Position numbers and translations under genes: made by a program | Part shown: piece after piece, positions 43,034-51,251 of the stretch | How the letters are laid out: each line of letters starts with the position of its first letter | Numbering within the stretch: position 1 is the first letter of the stretch | DNA from: Candidatus Hydrogenedens sp. | GTDB taxonomy: Bacteria; Hydrogenedentota; Hydrogenedentia; Hydrogenedentales; JAEUWI01 | Assembly (NCBI GenBank): GCA_016125095.1 | Contig: WGMK01000015.1 | Span: 186,001-250,000 of the forward strand | DNA length: 64,000 bases | Direction of reading: 5' to 3' | Notes under the pieces: generated by a model | The model's input: only the letters and a program-made list of their open reading frames with translations | Databases searched by the model: none | What the model was told of the DNA's origin: nothing

Positions 43034-44026
43034 ATGACCATATTCCTTGCACTGCTCATCGCCGCCGCGCCTTCGCCCGCTCCGGAGGGCATGCTGTGGA
43101 TACCCGCGGGCGAATACACGCTGGGCACGAATGCAGACGACGTGTGGCCGAACGAGCGGCCGGAGTACCGCGCCAAGGTGGACGGATTCTGGATGGACGA
43201 GCACGAGGTGACGAACGCCGAATTCCGGAAGTTCGTCGAGGCGACGGGCTACAAGACGACGGCAGAGCGTCCGCCGACGATGGAAGAGATCATGGCGCAG
43301 GTGCCGCCGGGCACGCCCCCGCCGCCGGAAGAGGCACTCGTGGCCGCCTCGATGGTCTTCGTGTCGCCGCCTCCGGGCACGACACAGGAGGAATGGCGCA
43401 ACTGGTGGGCGTGGGTCGAGGGAGCGGACTGGCAGCACCCGGAAGGCCCGGAGAGCTCTATCGAGGGCAAGGACGACCACCCGGTGGTGCATGTGTCGTT
43501 TTTCGACGCGCAGGCCTATGCCGAATGGGCGGGCAAGCGGCTGCCCACCGAGGCGGAATGGGAAGCGGCGGCGCGCGGCGGGCTTAAGGAGAAACGGTTT
43601 CCCTGGGGCGATGAAACGCCGAAGGACGCCGAGCCGCGCGCGAATATCTGGCAGGGCGTCTTCCCCGGCATGAACACGGAGACGGACGGCTATTTCCGGA
43701 CGGCCCCGGTGGAGAAGTTCGCCGCGAACGGCTATGGGCTCTACGACATGGCGGGCAACGTGTGGGAATGGTGCTCGGACTGGTATCGCGCGGACACGCA
43801 CGAGACGCTGGCCAAGGCCGAAACCACGCCGGAGAATCCGAAGGGACCGGACAAGAGCTTCGACCCCGACGAACCCTACGCGCAGAAACACGTCATCAAG
43901 GGCGGGTCGTTTCTGTGCCATGTGTCGTATTGCGAGTCGTACCGTTCCAGCGCGCGCCGCGGCCAGACCCCCGACACCAGCATGTCGCATTTGGGATTCC
44001 GCTGCGTGAAGGACGCGAAGGAGTAA
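43034..44026 (+). CDS. Formylglycine-generating enzyme (SUMF1/FGE family), likely exported
   Basis: 330 aa. The family opening MLWIPAGEYTLGT and blocks MDEHEVTNAEFRKFV, HPVVHVSFFDAQAYAEWAGKRLPTEAEWE (in parts), GNVWEWCSDWY are clear. Catalytic Cys295 and Cys300 in LCHVSYCESYR have the five-residue spacing of human FGE Cys336 and Cys341, so it should be an active oxidase that makes formylglycine in sulfatases. A Pro/Glu-rich insert (about residues 85-135) is unusual. The N-terminus is a short hydrophobic signal-like segment (FLALLIAAAPSPA), which would place it outside the cytoplasm. It faces the sulfatase gene. Confidence 0.9.
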   Translation: MTIFLALLIAAAPSPAPEGMLWIPAGEYTLGTNADDVWPNERPEYRAKVDGFWMDEHEVTNAEFRKFVEATGYKTTAERPPTMEEIMAQVPPGTPPPPEEALVAASMVFVSPPPGTTQEEWRNWWAWVEGADWQHPEGPESSIEGKDDHPVVHVSFFDAQAYAEWAGKRLPTEAEWEAAARGGLKEKRFPWGDETPKDAEPRANIWQGVFPGMNTETDGYFRTAPVEKFAANGYGLYDMAGNVWEWCSDWYRADTHETLAKAETTPENPKGPDKSFDPDEPYAQKHVIKGGSFLCHVSYCESYRSSARRGQTPDTSMSHLGFRCVKDAKE

Positions 44027-44112
44027 GGTGGGGCTTGCCCCACCAAGCGTTGGCGTCAGGATGGTGGGGCAAGCCGCGCAGCGGAGCAGGCGAAATCTTG
44101 GTCGCCTTGTCT

Positions 44113-44311
44113 CGAGCGCCAAAGGCGCGGCGCATAATAGCCCAGGGCGTAAGCCCTGGGTCAGCGTGCCTTTTGAAATTCCGAAAGCCCTGAAATGGGC
44201 GACGCAACACAGCGGCATCATTGCGTCGCCCCTTCAGGGCTTAATAAATAATAGGACAACTAGCTACCCAGGGCTTACGCCCTGGGCTATTCTGCGCCGA
44301 CCCTTCGGGTC
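44113..44311. repeat. Nested palindromic repeat element
   Basis: Outer arms 44127-44161 and 44266-44298 (AGCCCAGGGCGTAAGCCCTG and its inverted form), inner arms 44184-44206 and 44221-44242 (AAAGCCCTGAAATGGGCGAC and its inverted form). A shorter hairpin, GGTGGGGCTTGCCCCACC, lies at 44028-44045. The gap 44027-44481 contains no gene that I can support. Confidence 0.75.
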
Positions 44312-44481
44312 TGAAGACCTGATCGCCCCAATCGCCGACTGGAATCCGCTTCCATTTTCCAGCACCTGATCAGCGCGCTCTAATTCAGGCACGCACGGGA
44401 TGTGCTCCCGTCAATCCTGCGGACCCGTATCGCTGCGGAAAAACGAATCGCCCGCGCCAAGATGGTGCGGCGAGCCGCACC

Positions 44482-45279
44482 CTACGCGAGGTGTTCGGCC
44501 GCGTATTCCACGGCGTTGCGGAAGATGCGGAGGCCTTCGCCTTCTTCCGGCAGATCGCGGCGCGTCCACTGCGGATGATTGGTGCGGTCCACGTAGGCCT
44601 CGGGGTGGGGCATGAGCCCGAAGATGCGGCCTGTCGGATCGCAGATGCCCGCGATGTCGTCCACCGCACCGTTCGGATTGGTCGGATACACGCCCGCCGC
44701 GGGCTGGTCGTCGCGCGTGACATAGCGCAGGGCCGCCAGACCGTGCGCCTTCATGTGCTCCAGCAGCGCGGCGTCGCGCGGGACGAATTTACCCTCGCCG
44801 TGGCGCACGGGGGCATCCAAAGCGGCGATGTCCTTCAGCCACACGCAGGGCGTGCCCGGCGTCACCGCCAGCCGCACCCAGCGGTCCTCGTAGCGGTTCG
44901 AATCGTTGTGGCTCACGGTCACTTCCTGGCGCATCTCGCCCTCGGTCATCGGGAGGAGCCCCATCTTCACGAGCACCTGAAAGCCGTTGCAGATGCCGAT
45001 GGCCAGCTTGCCCGCGCGCACGAATTCGAGCAACGCCCCGCCCAGGCGGTAGCGCAGCCGGTTCGCCAGGATACGGCCCGAAGCCACGTCGTCGCCGAAG
45101 GAGAACCCGCCCGGCACGGCGAAGATATGAAAGTCCTGCAAGCGCTCCGGCGCGGCCGCGAGATCATTCAGGTGCACCTGCTCCGTATCCGCGCCCGCGC
45201 GGCGGAACGCCGTCTCGGTCTCGTCGTTGCAGTTGATCCCGAAGCCGGTGAGGATGAGGGCGTTTACGGTCTTGCTCAT
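44482..45279 (-). CDS. purQ: Phosphoribosylformylglycinamidine synthase, glutaminase subunit PurQ
   Basis: 265 aa, a class-I glutamine amidotransferase. The oxyanion and nucleophile region reads AIGICNGFQVLVKMG with the catalytic Cys; AVPGGFSFGDDV is the typical early block; LMPHPEA holds the catalytic His. It passes ammonia to PurL in the fourth step of purine synthesis. It lies four bases after purL in the purM-purL-purQ operon. Its length and ending (a 40-residue tail after the His) match the PurQ forms that pair with PurS-type systems. Confidence 0.95.
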   Translation of the reverse strand: MSKTVNALILTGFGINCNDETETAFRRAGADTEQVHLNDLAAAPERLQDFHIFAVPGGFSFGDDVASGRILANRLRYRLGGALLEFVRAGKLAIGICNGFQVLVKMGLLPMTEGEMRQEVTVSHNDSNRYEDRWVRLAVTPGTPCVWLKDIAALDAPVRHGEGKFVPRDAALLEHMKAHGLAALRYVTRDDQPAAGVYPTNPNGAVDDIAGICDPTGRIFGLMPHPEAYVDRTNHPQWTRRDLPEEGEGLRIFRNAVEYAAEHLA

Positions 45280-45283
45280 GCGA

Positions 45284-48241
45284 TCACCAGTTCAACGGCG
45301 CTTGCCACGCCGCCTTGAGTTCGTGAATGTCGGCGCTGATCCAGGCGGCGCCGTTCGCGCCGATGCGGAGCACGGGGTGCTGGGTGACTTCGCCGAGGCG
45401 GTAGCACGGGCTACCTTGCAGGGCGGCCTCGAAGGCCGCCGCCTGTTCGGGGCGCGTGGTGACGACGAAGCGGCTCTGGCTTTCGCTGAAGAGTGTGGCG
45501 GCGGGACTTTCGAGGGCGATGGGACCGCAGTCGATTTCCATGCCGACACCACCGGCGAAGGCCGATTCGGCTAGCGCTGCCGCTAATCCGCCATCGCTGC
45601 AATCGTGGCAGGAAGCAACCAGCCCCTCCGCGATGGCGGCGGCGAGGCGCTCGTAGAGCGGGCGCGCCATGGCGGTGTCCACTTTGGGCACGCTATGGCC
45701 GAGCTGGCCCTTGAGTGCGAGGTATTCGCTGCCGCCGAGTTCATGGCGCGATTCGCCGAGCACATAGACGACGTCGCCCGCGTGTTTGGCGTCCATCGAC
45801 ACCACGCGTTCGGCGTCTTCCAGCACGGCGGCGGCGGTGAAGAGCACGGTCGGCGGGATCGAAATCTTCGTGTCGCCGATCTTGTAGTCGTTCTTCATGC
45901 TGTCTTTGCCGCTGATCAACGGAATATCGTAGGCCACGCAGGTATCGTAGAGCGCTTCGCAGGTGCGGACCAATTGCGCTAGCTTGTGCGCGCCGTCGGG
46001 CGTGCGCTCGCTCTCGACCGGGTCGGGCCAGCAGAAGTTGTCGAGACCGGCGATGGTGCCGATGGCGCCGCCCACGGCGACGACATTGCGCACGGCTTCG
46101 TCCACCGCGCAGGCCATCATGTCGTAGGCGTCGATGTCGCTGTACTTGGGGCAGATGCCGCAGCCCACCGCCACGCCGCGCTTCGACCCGGGGACGGGAC
46201 GCACCACGCCGGCATTGCCGGGGCCGTCTTCCTCCGCGCCCTGGAACTGCTTGAGCACGCTCGCGCCGCGCACTTCGTGGTCGTACATGCGCACGAAGTT
46301 TTCCTTGCTGCACACGTTCAGCGCGCCCAGCACGGCCTTCAGGTCCTGCGTCAGATCGCTGTCCTGCGGAATGACTTCCGGCTGCGGATCCTGCGGCGAC
46401 AGTTCGGCGCGGAGGCGCATCTTCGGCACGCCTTCGTGCAGGAACTCCATCGAGAGCGAGCCGATGAGCTTGCCCTGGTAGTAGCAATCCAGTCTGCCGG
46501 TATCGGTGAACTCGCCGAGGTCGGTGGCTTCCACTTCGCGACGCGCGGCCAGTTCCATGAAGGCGTCGAGCTTTTCCGGCGGCACGGCCACGCTCATGCG
46601 TTCCTGTGCCTCGGACAAGAAGATTTCCCACGGCGCGAGGCCCGGATACTTCAGGGGCGCGCGGTCCAGGTGCAGCTCCGCGCCGCCGGGGTCTTTCGCC
46701 ATTTCGCCGATGCTGGACGACAGGCCGCCCGCGCCGTTGTCGGTGATGCAGGAGAACAGGCCGAGGTCGCGGGCCTCGAGCAGGAATTCGCCCATGTTAC
46801 GCTGCGTGATCGGGTCGCCGATCTGCACCGCCGTGGCGGGCGATCCCTCGTGGAGTTCCTCGGAGGAGAAGGTCGCGCCGTGAATGCCGTCCTTGCCGAT
46901 GCGGCCGCCGGTCATGACGATGCGATCGCCGGGGCGCGCCGCCTTCTCGTGCGAAGGCTGGCCGTTAATCACAGCGGGAATGATGCCGCCCGTGCCGCAG
47001 AACACCAGCGGCTTGCCGAGGAAGCGCTCGTGAAACACGAACGCGCCGTTGATGTCTGGAATGCCACTCTGGTTGCCGCCGTCCATCACGCCGCGGTGCA
47101 CGCCGCGCAGCACCCGCCGCGGATGCAGCAGGCGCTCGGGAATATCGCCCTCGAAGAAGGGCGACGCGAAACAGAAGACGTCGGTGTTGAAGATGCAGCG
47201 GCAGCCCATGCCGGCACCGAGAATGTCGCGGTTCACGCCGACGATGCCCGTCATCGCGCCGCCGTAAGGGTCGAGCGCCGAGGGGCTGTTGTGCGTTTCG
47301 GCCTTCAGCGCGAAGAGATGCTCGTCGTCGAAGCGGATGAGCCCCGCGTTGTCGTGGAACACGCTCACCAGCCAGTCCACGCGCTCGGCCACCACGTCGG
47401 TCGTCTTCTTCACATACTGCTTGAAGAGCCCCTCGATGACCTGCGTCTTGCCGTCTGCGTCCGTATAGTCGATGGTCGCCGCGAAGATCTTGTGCTTGCA
47501 GTGCTCGGACCAGGTCTGCGCGAGGATCTCGAGCTCGATATCGGTCGGGCGCGGCGGCAGGCCCAGGGCCTCGCGCGCGGCGCGGACGGCGGCATCGCGG
47601 TAGTAGCCCTGAATGGCGTGCATCTCGGCCAGTTCCAGCGCGAGCACGCCTTCGCGGCTCAGCCGCATCAACGCGTCGTCGTCGATCTCGAGGTCGATTT
47701 CATGCACCGTCGCGTCGCTGGTATCGGTCACGATGGGCAGGCCCAGTAGCGGCGCATCGCCCGCGGCGGCCATTTCTTCGCGCGACTTGAGCGCCCATTG
47801 CTGAATCAGGTTGTTGGCCAGCACACCCTTGGCGACGCGCTCGGCCTCGTCCCGCGTGATGCCGCTGAAGGCGAAGCGCGCGGAGGTGTAGACCTTGTGC
47901 TCGTAGGCCAGGCTGCGGCCGAGGAGATCCTCGATGCCCTGCTTGGCGCTCTTGCCCACGTTATCGGTCACCCCGGGACGGAAGCCGACTTCGACCAGGA
48001 AATCGAAATCGCGCGCCAGCGAATGCTCGATGGCGGACTGCTCGATGATGGGATCGGTGAAGAGTTCCGTGCGGGCGCGCTCGAGCTCGTCGGCGGACAG
48101 CGGCGCGTCGATGGTGTAGACGCGGATGACGCGGACGTCGGAGGCGTGGATGTGCAGGTCTTCTTCTATCTGCCTGCGGAGCGAAGCGCCCGCGGCGTCG
48201 GGCTGTCCCGGCGGTACGGCGACCTCGATCCTATGCGCCAT
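45284..48241 (-). CDS. purL: Phosphoribosylformylglycinamidine synthase PurL with N-terminal PurS-like region
   Basis: 985 aa, longer than the usual 720-750 aa small PurL but shorter than the 1,300-aa large form. Residues about 1-180 contain two PurS-like stretches: IEVAVPPGQPDAAG...VRVIRVYTID and FLVEVGFRPGVTDNVGKSAK. The synthetase follows with TWSEHCKHK, LKAETHNSPSA, GTGGIIPAV, DNGAGGLSSSIGEMA and SGKDSMKND. It makes FGAM from FGAR, ATP and ammonia supplied by PurQ. With PurS fused on, the usual PurSLQ complex would need only two polypeptides. It overlaps purM by 11 bases. Confidence 0.93.
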   Translation of the reverse strand: MAHRIEVAVPPGQPDAAGASLRRQIEEDLHIHASDVRVIRVYTIDAPLSADELERARTELFTDPIIEQSAIEHSLARDFDFLVEVGFRPGVTDNVGKSAKQGIEDLLGRSLAYEHKVYTSARFAFSGITRDEAERVAKGVLANNLIQQWALKSREEMAAAGDAPLLGLPIVTDTSDATVHEIDLEIDDDALMRLSREGVLALELAEMHAIQGYYRDAAVRAAREALGLPPRPTDIELEILAQTWSEHCKHKIFAATIDYTDADGKTQVIEGLFKQYVKKTTDVVAERVDWLVSVFHDNAGLIRFDDEHLFALKAETHNSPSALDPYGGAMTGIVGVNRDILGAGMGCRCIFNTDVFCFASPFFEGDIPERLLHPRRVLRGVHRGVMDGGNQSGIPDINGAFVFHERFLGKPLVFCGTGGIIPAVINGQPSHEKAARPGDRIVMTGGRIGKDGIHGATFSSEELHEGSPATAVQIGDPITQRNMGEFLLEARDLGLFSCITDNGAGGLSSSIGEMAKDPGGAELHLDRAPLKYPGLAPWEIFLSEAQERMSVAVPPEKLDAFMELAARREVEATDLGEFTDTGRLDCYYQGKLIGSLSMEFLHEGVPKMRLRAELSPQDPQPEVIPQDSDLTQDLKAVLGALNVCSKENFVRMYDHEVRGASVLKQFQGAEEDGPGNAGVVRPVPGSKRGVAVGCGICPKYSDIDAYDMMACAVDEAVRNVVAVGGAIGTIAGLDNFCWPDPVESERTPDGAHKLAQLVRTCEALYDTCVAYDIPLISGKDSMKNDYKIGDTKISIPPTVLFTAAAVLEDAERVVSMDAKHAGDVVYVLGESRHELGGSEYLALKGQLGHSVPKVDTAMARPLYERLAAAIAEGLVASCHDCSDGGLAAALAESAFAGGVGMEIDCGPIALESPAATLFSESQSRFVVTTRPEQAAAFEAALQGSPCYRLGEVTQHPVLRIGANGAAWISADIHELKAAWQAPLNW

Positions 48242-49295
48242 AATTCACCGCGCCGTTGTAGTGGACGCCTTCGCCCTTGATAACGCGGCCGATGCGCCAG
48301 GCGCGCTGGCCCGCCAGTTCGACCGTCTCGATGGCCTTGGCACCCTGCGATTCGGGCACCACGAACAGGAAGCCCGCGCCCATGTTGAAGGTGCGCAGCA
48401 TTTCGCTCTCCGCCACGTTGCCGGTTTCGGCCAGGTACTTGAACAGCGGCCCGGGCGTCCACGAGGCAAGGTCGATTTCCGCGCCCGCGCCCTCGGGCAG
48501 GCAGCGCGGCAGGTTGTCGGTAATGCCACCGCCCGTGATGTGGGCCATGCCCTTCACGTCCACCACCTTCATCACAATCTGCATCAGCTTGGCGTAGCTC
48601 AGGTGCGGCTCCATGAGCACCTCGGCCACGGTCTTGTCTTCGTAGCCGGGCATCGGGTCATTCACGCCCAGCTTGCCGACCTCGAACACAATCTTGCGCG
48701 CGAGGCTGTAGCCGTTGGTGTGCAGTCCGGACGAGGGCAGCGCGATGATGGCGTCGCCCTCGTTGATGCGCGCGCCGTCCACAATCTTCTTGCGGTCCAC
48801 AATGCCGACAATGGTGCCGGCCACGTCGTATTCGCCGGGGGCGTACATGTCGGGCATCTCGGCCGTTTCGCCGCCGATGAGCGCGCAGCCCGCATAGCGG
48901 CAGCCCGTGGCGATACCCTGCACGACATCCACCACCACCTGCGGATCAAGCTTGCCGACCGCGAGATAGTCTAGGAAGAACAGCGGCGACGCGCCCTGCA
49001 CGAGGATGTCGTTCACGCAGTGCGACACGATATCGATGCCGACCGTGCCGTGATTGCCGGTCATGAAGGCGAGCTTCAGCTTGGTGCCGACGCCGTCGAC
49101 GCTGGAGACCAGCACCGGGTCGTCGATGTTCAGCGCGCCGATGTGGTACATGGCGCCGAAGCTGCCGATGTCTTCCAGCACCTTGTCGTTAAACGTGCGC
49201 CGGATACTGGTTTTCATTCCGGCGAGCGCCTGGTTCGCGGCGTCGATATCGACGCCGGCATCCGAATAGCGCAGCCCGGGGAGTTGCTCGGCCAT
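48231..49295 (-). CDS. purM: Phosphoribosylformylglycinamidine cyclo-ligase PurM
   Basis: 354 aa. Typical AIR synthetase: SSVDGVGTKLKLAFMTG, GIDIVSHCVNDILVQGASPLFF (in parts), GGETAEMPDMY, ITGGGITDNLPR and MGAGFLFVVP. It closes FGAM to aminoimidazole ribotide, directly after the PurLQ step, and is the first gene of the purM-purL-purQ operon. A -35/-10 pair lies upstream at 49330-49359. Confidence 0.96.
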   Translation of the reverse strand: MAEQLPGLRYSDAGVDIDAANQALAGMKTSIRRTFNDKVLEDIGSFGAMYHIGALNIDDPVLVSSVDGVGTKLKLAFMTGNHGTVGIDIVSHCVNDILVQGASPLFFLDYLAVGKLDPQVVVDVVQGIATGCRYAGCALIGGETAEMPDMYAPGEYDVAGTIVGIVDRKKIVDGARINEGDAIIALPSSGLHTNGYSLARKIVFEVGKLGVNDPMPGYEDKTVAEVLMEPHLSYAKLMQIVMKVVDVKGMAHITGGGITDNLPRCLPEGAGAEIDLASWTPGPLFKYLAETGNVAESEMLRTFNMGAGFLFVVPESQGAKAIETVELAGQRAWRIGRVIKGEGVHYNGAVNYGA

Positions 49296-49329
49296 GGAGT
49301 GGGGATTCCTTTCAGCAGGTCAGGCGGGA

Positions 49330-49359
49330 AGCATAGTTTTCCGGGGCCATTCCATGCAA
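49330..49359 (-). promoter_or_regulatory. Promoter candidate of the purM operon
   Basis: On the minus strand TTGCAT (49354-49359), an 18-base spacer and TATGCT (49330-49335). Transcription would begin near 49323, 28 bases before the start codon. Confidence 0.4.
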
Positions 49360-49529
49360 GCAAAGGGCCTTTCTTGCGTATTACTTTGGAGGTAAACAAG
49401 CACTCAACCCAGAGCGTGGCGCGGGCGGATCCGGCGGCCGTTTACCCGCCCCGTTCCCGTGTGGCAGAATACCCGTTTGACGCCGCAATCCCCGCCACAC
49501 CGGCGCGTGAATCCAGGAGGCCGACGGCC

Positions 49530-50648
49530 ATGGCAGAGCAAGATTTGAAGCAGATGTACCGCACGAAGACCCAGGGCGAAACCCCTGAGGGCTTCGAGTT
49601 GTTCGGCCGTAAGTACGAGAAGGTAGAAGACTTGCGCTACGGCACGAACCCCCACCAGCCGGCGGCCTTCTACCGCCCGGCCGACGGGGAAGGGCTGGTG
49701 CTCGGCCGCTATGAAATCCTGAAGACCGGCAAGAGCGGGCTCTCGCAGACCAACCTGGAAGACATGCAGCATGCCATCGGCATCCTGAAGTTCCTGCAGC
49801 GCCCGGCCTGCGCGGTGATGAAGCACTGCAACCCCTCGGGCGTGGCGATGCGCGTGGGCGAGCAGGACCTGAAGACGGTGTACGAGCGGGCGCGCGACGC
49901 CGACTCCCAGGCGGCCTTCGGCAGCGTGGTGGTGTTCAACACCGAGGTGGACGGCCCCACGGCCGACGCCATCATGGGCACGATTGTGGAGGGCGTGGCG
50001 GCCCCGGCCTTCGATGCCGACGCCCTGGAAATCCTCCACGCCTCGGATCGCTACAAGAAGAACAAGGAACTCCGCATCATCAAACTGCCGGATTTCGGCG
50101 TGCTTCCCAAGTACGTGGGCGATACGCCCGCCGGCTGGGAAATGAAGGTGTTCGACGACGGCAGCATCGTGCTGGCCCAACCCTATCTCTCGCGCGTGAA
50201 GTCCGGCGCCGACCTTGTGCCGGCCTACAACGAGCACGCGAAGCTCGGGCGCATCGACATCGAACGGAAGCCGACCGATCAGGAACTCGACGACCTGCTC
50301 TTCGCCTGGTACGTCAACATCCATGTGCGTTCCAATGGCGTGGTCATCGCCAAGAATGGACAGACCCTGGCCGTCGGCACGGGCGAGCAGGATCGCGTCG
50401 GCGCGGTGGAGCAGGCCATCCACAAGGCCAAATCGAAGTACAAGGGCGACGAGACGCTCGAAGGCGCCGTGATGGCGTCGGACGGCTTCTTCCCCTTCCG
50501 CGATGCCGTGGAGGCGGCCACGAACCAGGGCGTGCGCGCCATCGTGCAACCGGGCGGCAGTATGAACGACTACGACGCCATTGCCGCCTGCAACGAATGC
50601 GGCGCGACGATGGTGTTCACCATGGAACGCTGCTTCTCGCACCACTAA
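49530..50648 (+). CDS. Stand-alone AICAR formyltransferase (PurH C-terminal domain only)
   Basis: 372 aa. It aligns with the transformylase half of PurH: LRYGTNPHQPAAFY at the start, MKHCNPSGVA with Lys98-His99 as the catalytic pair, DADSQAAFGSVVVFN, SDGFFPFRDAVE and AIVQPGGSMND. The N-terminal IMP cyclohydrolase domain (about 150-200 residues) is missing, and the AGGAGG site nine bases before the ATG shows that the gene really starts here. It converts AICAR to FAICAR with formyl-tetrahydrofolate. IMP cyclohydrolase must be encoded elsewhere. It is divergent from the purM operon across 234 bases. Confidence 0.93.
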   Translation: MAEQDLKQMYRTKTQGETPEGFELFGRKYEKVEDLRYGTNPHQPAAFYRPADGEGLVLGRYEILKTGKSGLSQTNLEDMQHAIGILKFLQRPACAVMKHCNPSGVAMRVGEQDLKTVYERARDADSQAAFGSVVVFNTEVDGPTADAIMGTIVEGVAAPAFDADALEILHASDRYKKNKELRIIKLPDFGVLPKYVGDTPAGWEMKVFDDGSIVLAQPYLSRVKSGADLVPAYNEHAKLGRIDIERKPTDQELDDLLFAWYVNIHVRSNGVVIAKNGQTLAVGTGEQDRVGAVEQAIHKAKSKYKGDETLEGAVMASDGFFPFRDAVEAATNQGVRAIVQPGGSMNDYDAIAACNECGATMVFTMERCFSHH

Positions 50649-50668
50649 CCCAACCGAGGCCGCGCATC

Positions 50669-51127
50669 ATGGCACGTATCGATCTGGACCGAGCGACCCT
50701 GCCCGAATTCGAACGCCGCATGAGCGCCCTTGCGCCGGATGCCGAACGCCTTTGGGGCACCCTGTCCGTGGCGCGGATGTTCGCGCATTTGCGTATCACC
50801 TACGAAATCTCGCTGGAAGAACGCGCCGCCAAGGACGAGAGCCGGGCGTGGCTGCTGCCGGTGCTTTGGGTGCTCTTGTTCGAGTTGTGGACCCGCTGGC
50901 CGCACGGCGTGATTCAGGCCTCGCCGCAGTTTCTCAATGATGCGGCCGAGGACGCCGAAGGGGAACGCGATCTCGCGATTGCCGCGATGCGCCGGTTTGT
51001 CGAGCGGGCGGAAAACGACCCCGGCCGCAAGGTGCTCGAACCCATGCTGGGGCGCGTGACCCTGAAGCGATGGCGGCGCATCCACGGCGTGCATACCGAT
51101 TACCACCTGCGGCAATTCGGAGGATAG
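50669..51127 (+). CDS. DUF1569/DinB-like protein
   Basis: 152 aa, four-helix-bundle pattern. ERLWGTLSVARMFAHLRITYE and the final HGVHTDYHLRQFGG hold the His residues of the DinB-like metal site. No enzyme activity is known for DUF1569. It follows the AICAR transformylase by 20 bases and is probably cotranscribed. Confidence 0.75.
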   Translation: MARIDLDRATLPEFERRMSALAPDAERLWGTLSVARMFAHLRITYEISLEERAAKDESRAWLLPVLWVLLFELWTRWPHGVIQASPQFLNDAAEDAEGERDLAIAAMRRFVERAENDPGRKVLEPMLGRVTLKRWRRIHGVHTDYHLRQFGG

Positions 51128-51154
51128 GGTCGGACCAACCTGTCCTAAATCCAA

Positions 51155-51235
51155 AGGACGGTGCCGATAGGACCAATGGGACCTAAGGGACCTATGGATA
51201 CATCCCATCGGTCATATAGGTCCCATTCGTCCCAC
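51155..51235. repeat. GGGACCTA palindromic repeat
   Basis: GGGACCTAAGGGACCTATG is followed after about 20 bases by its inverted counterpart CATATAGGTCCCATTCG. It lies between the convergent ends of the DUF1569 gene and the secreted-protein gene, where it may act as a terminator. Confidence 0.6.
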
Positions 51236-51251
51236 CATGAAATTAAAGGCA

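Noticed and set aside
41364..43052. 562-aa sulfatase frame
   Set aside because: The first 104 codons come from the MITE and the opposite gene's leader; the signal peptide and ribosome site place the start at 42740.
44898..44910. GGTTCGAATC-like string as tRNA T-arm
   Set aside because: It lies inside purQ; no acceptor stem or anticodon arm fits around it. No tRNA or rRNA was found in the window.
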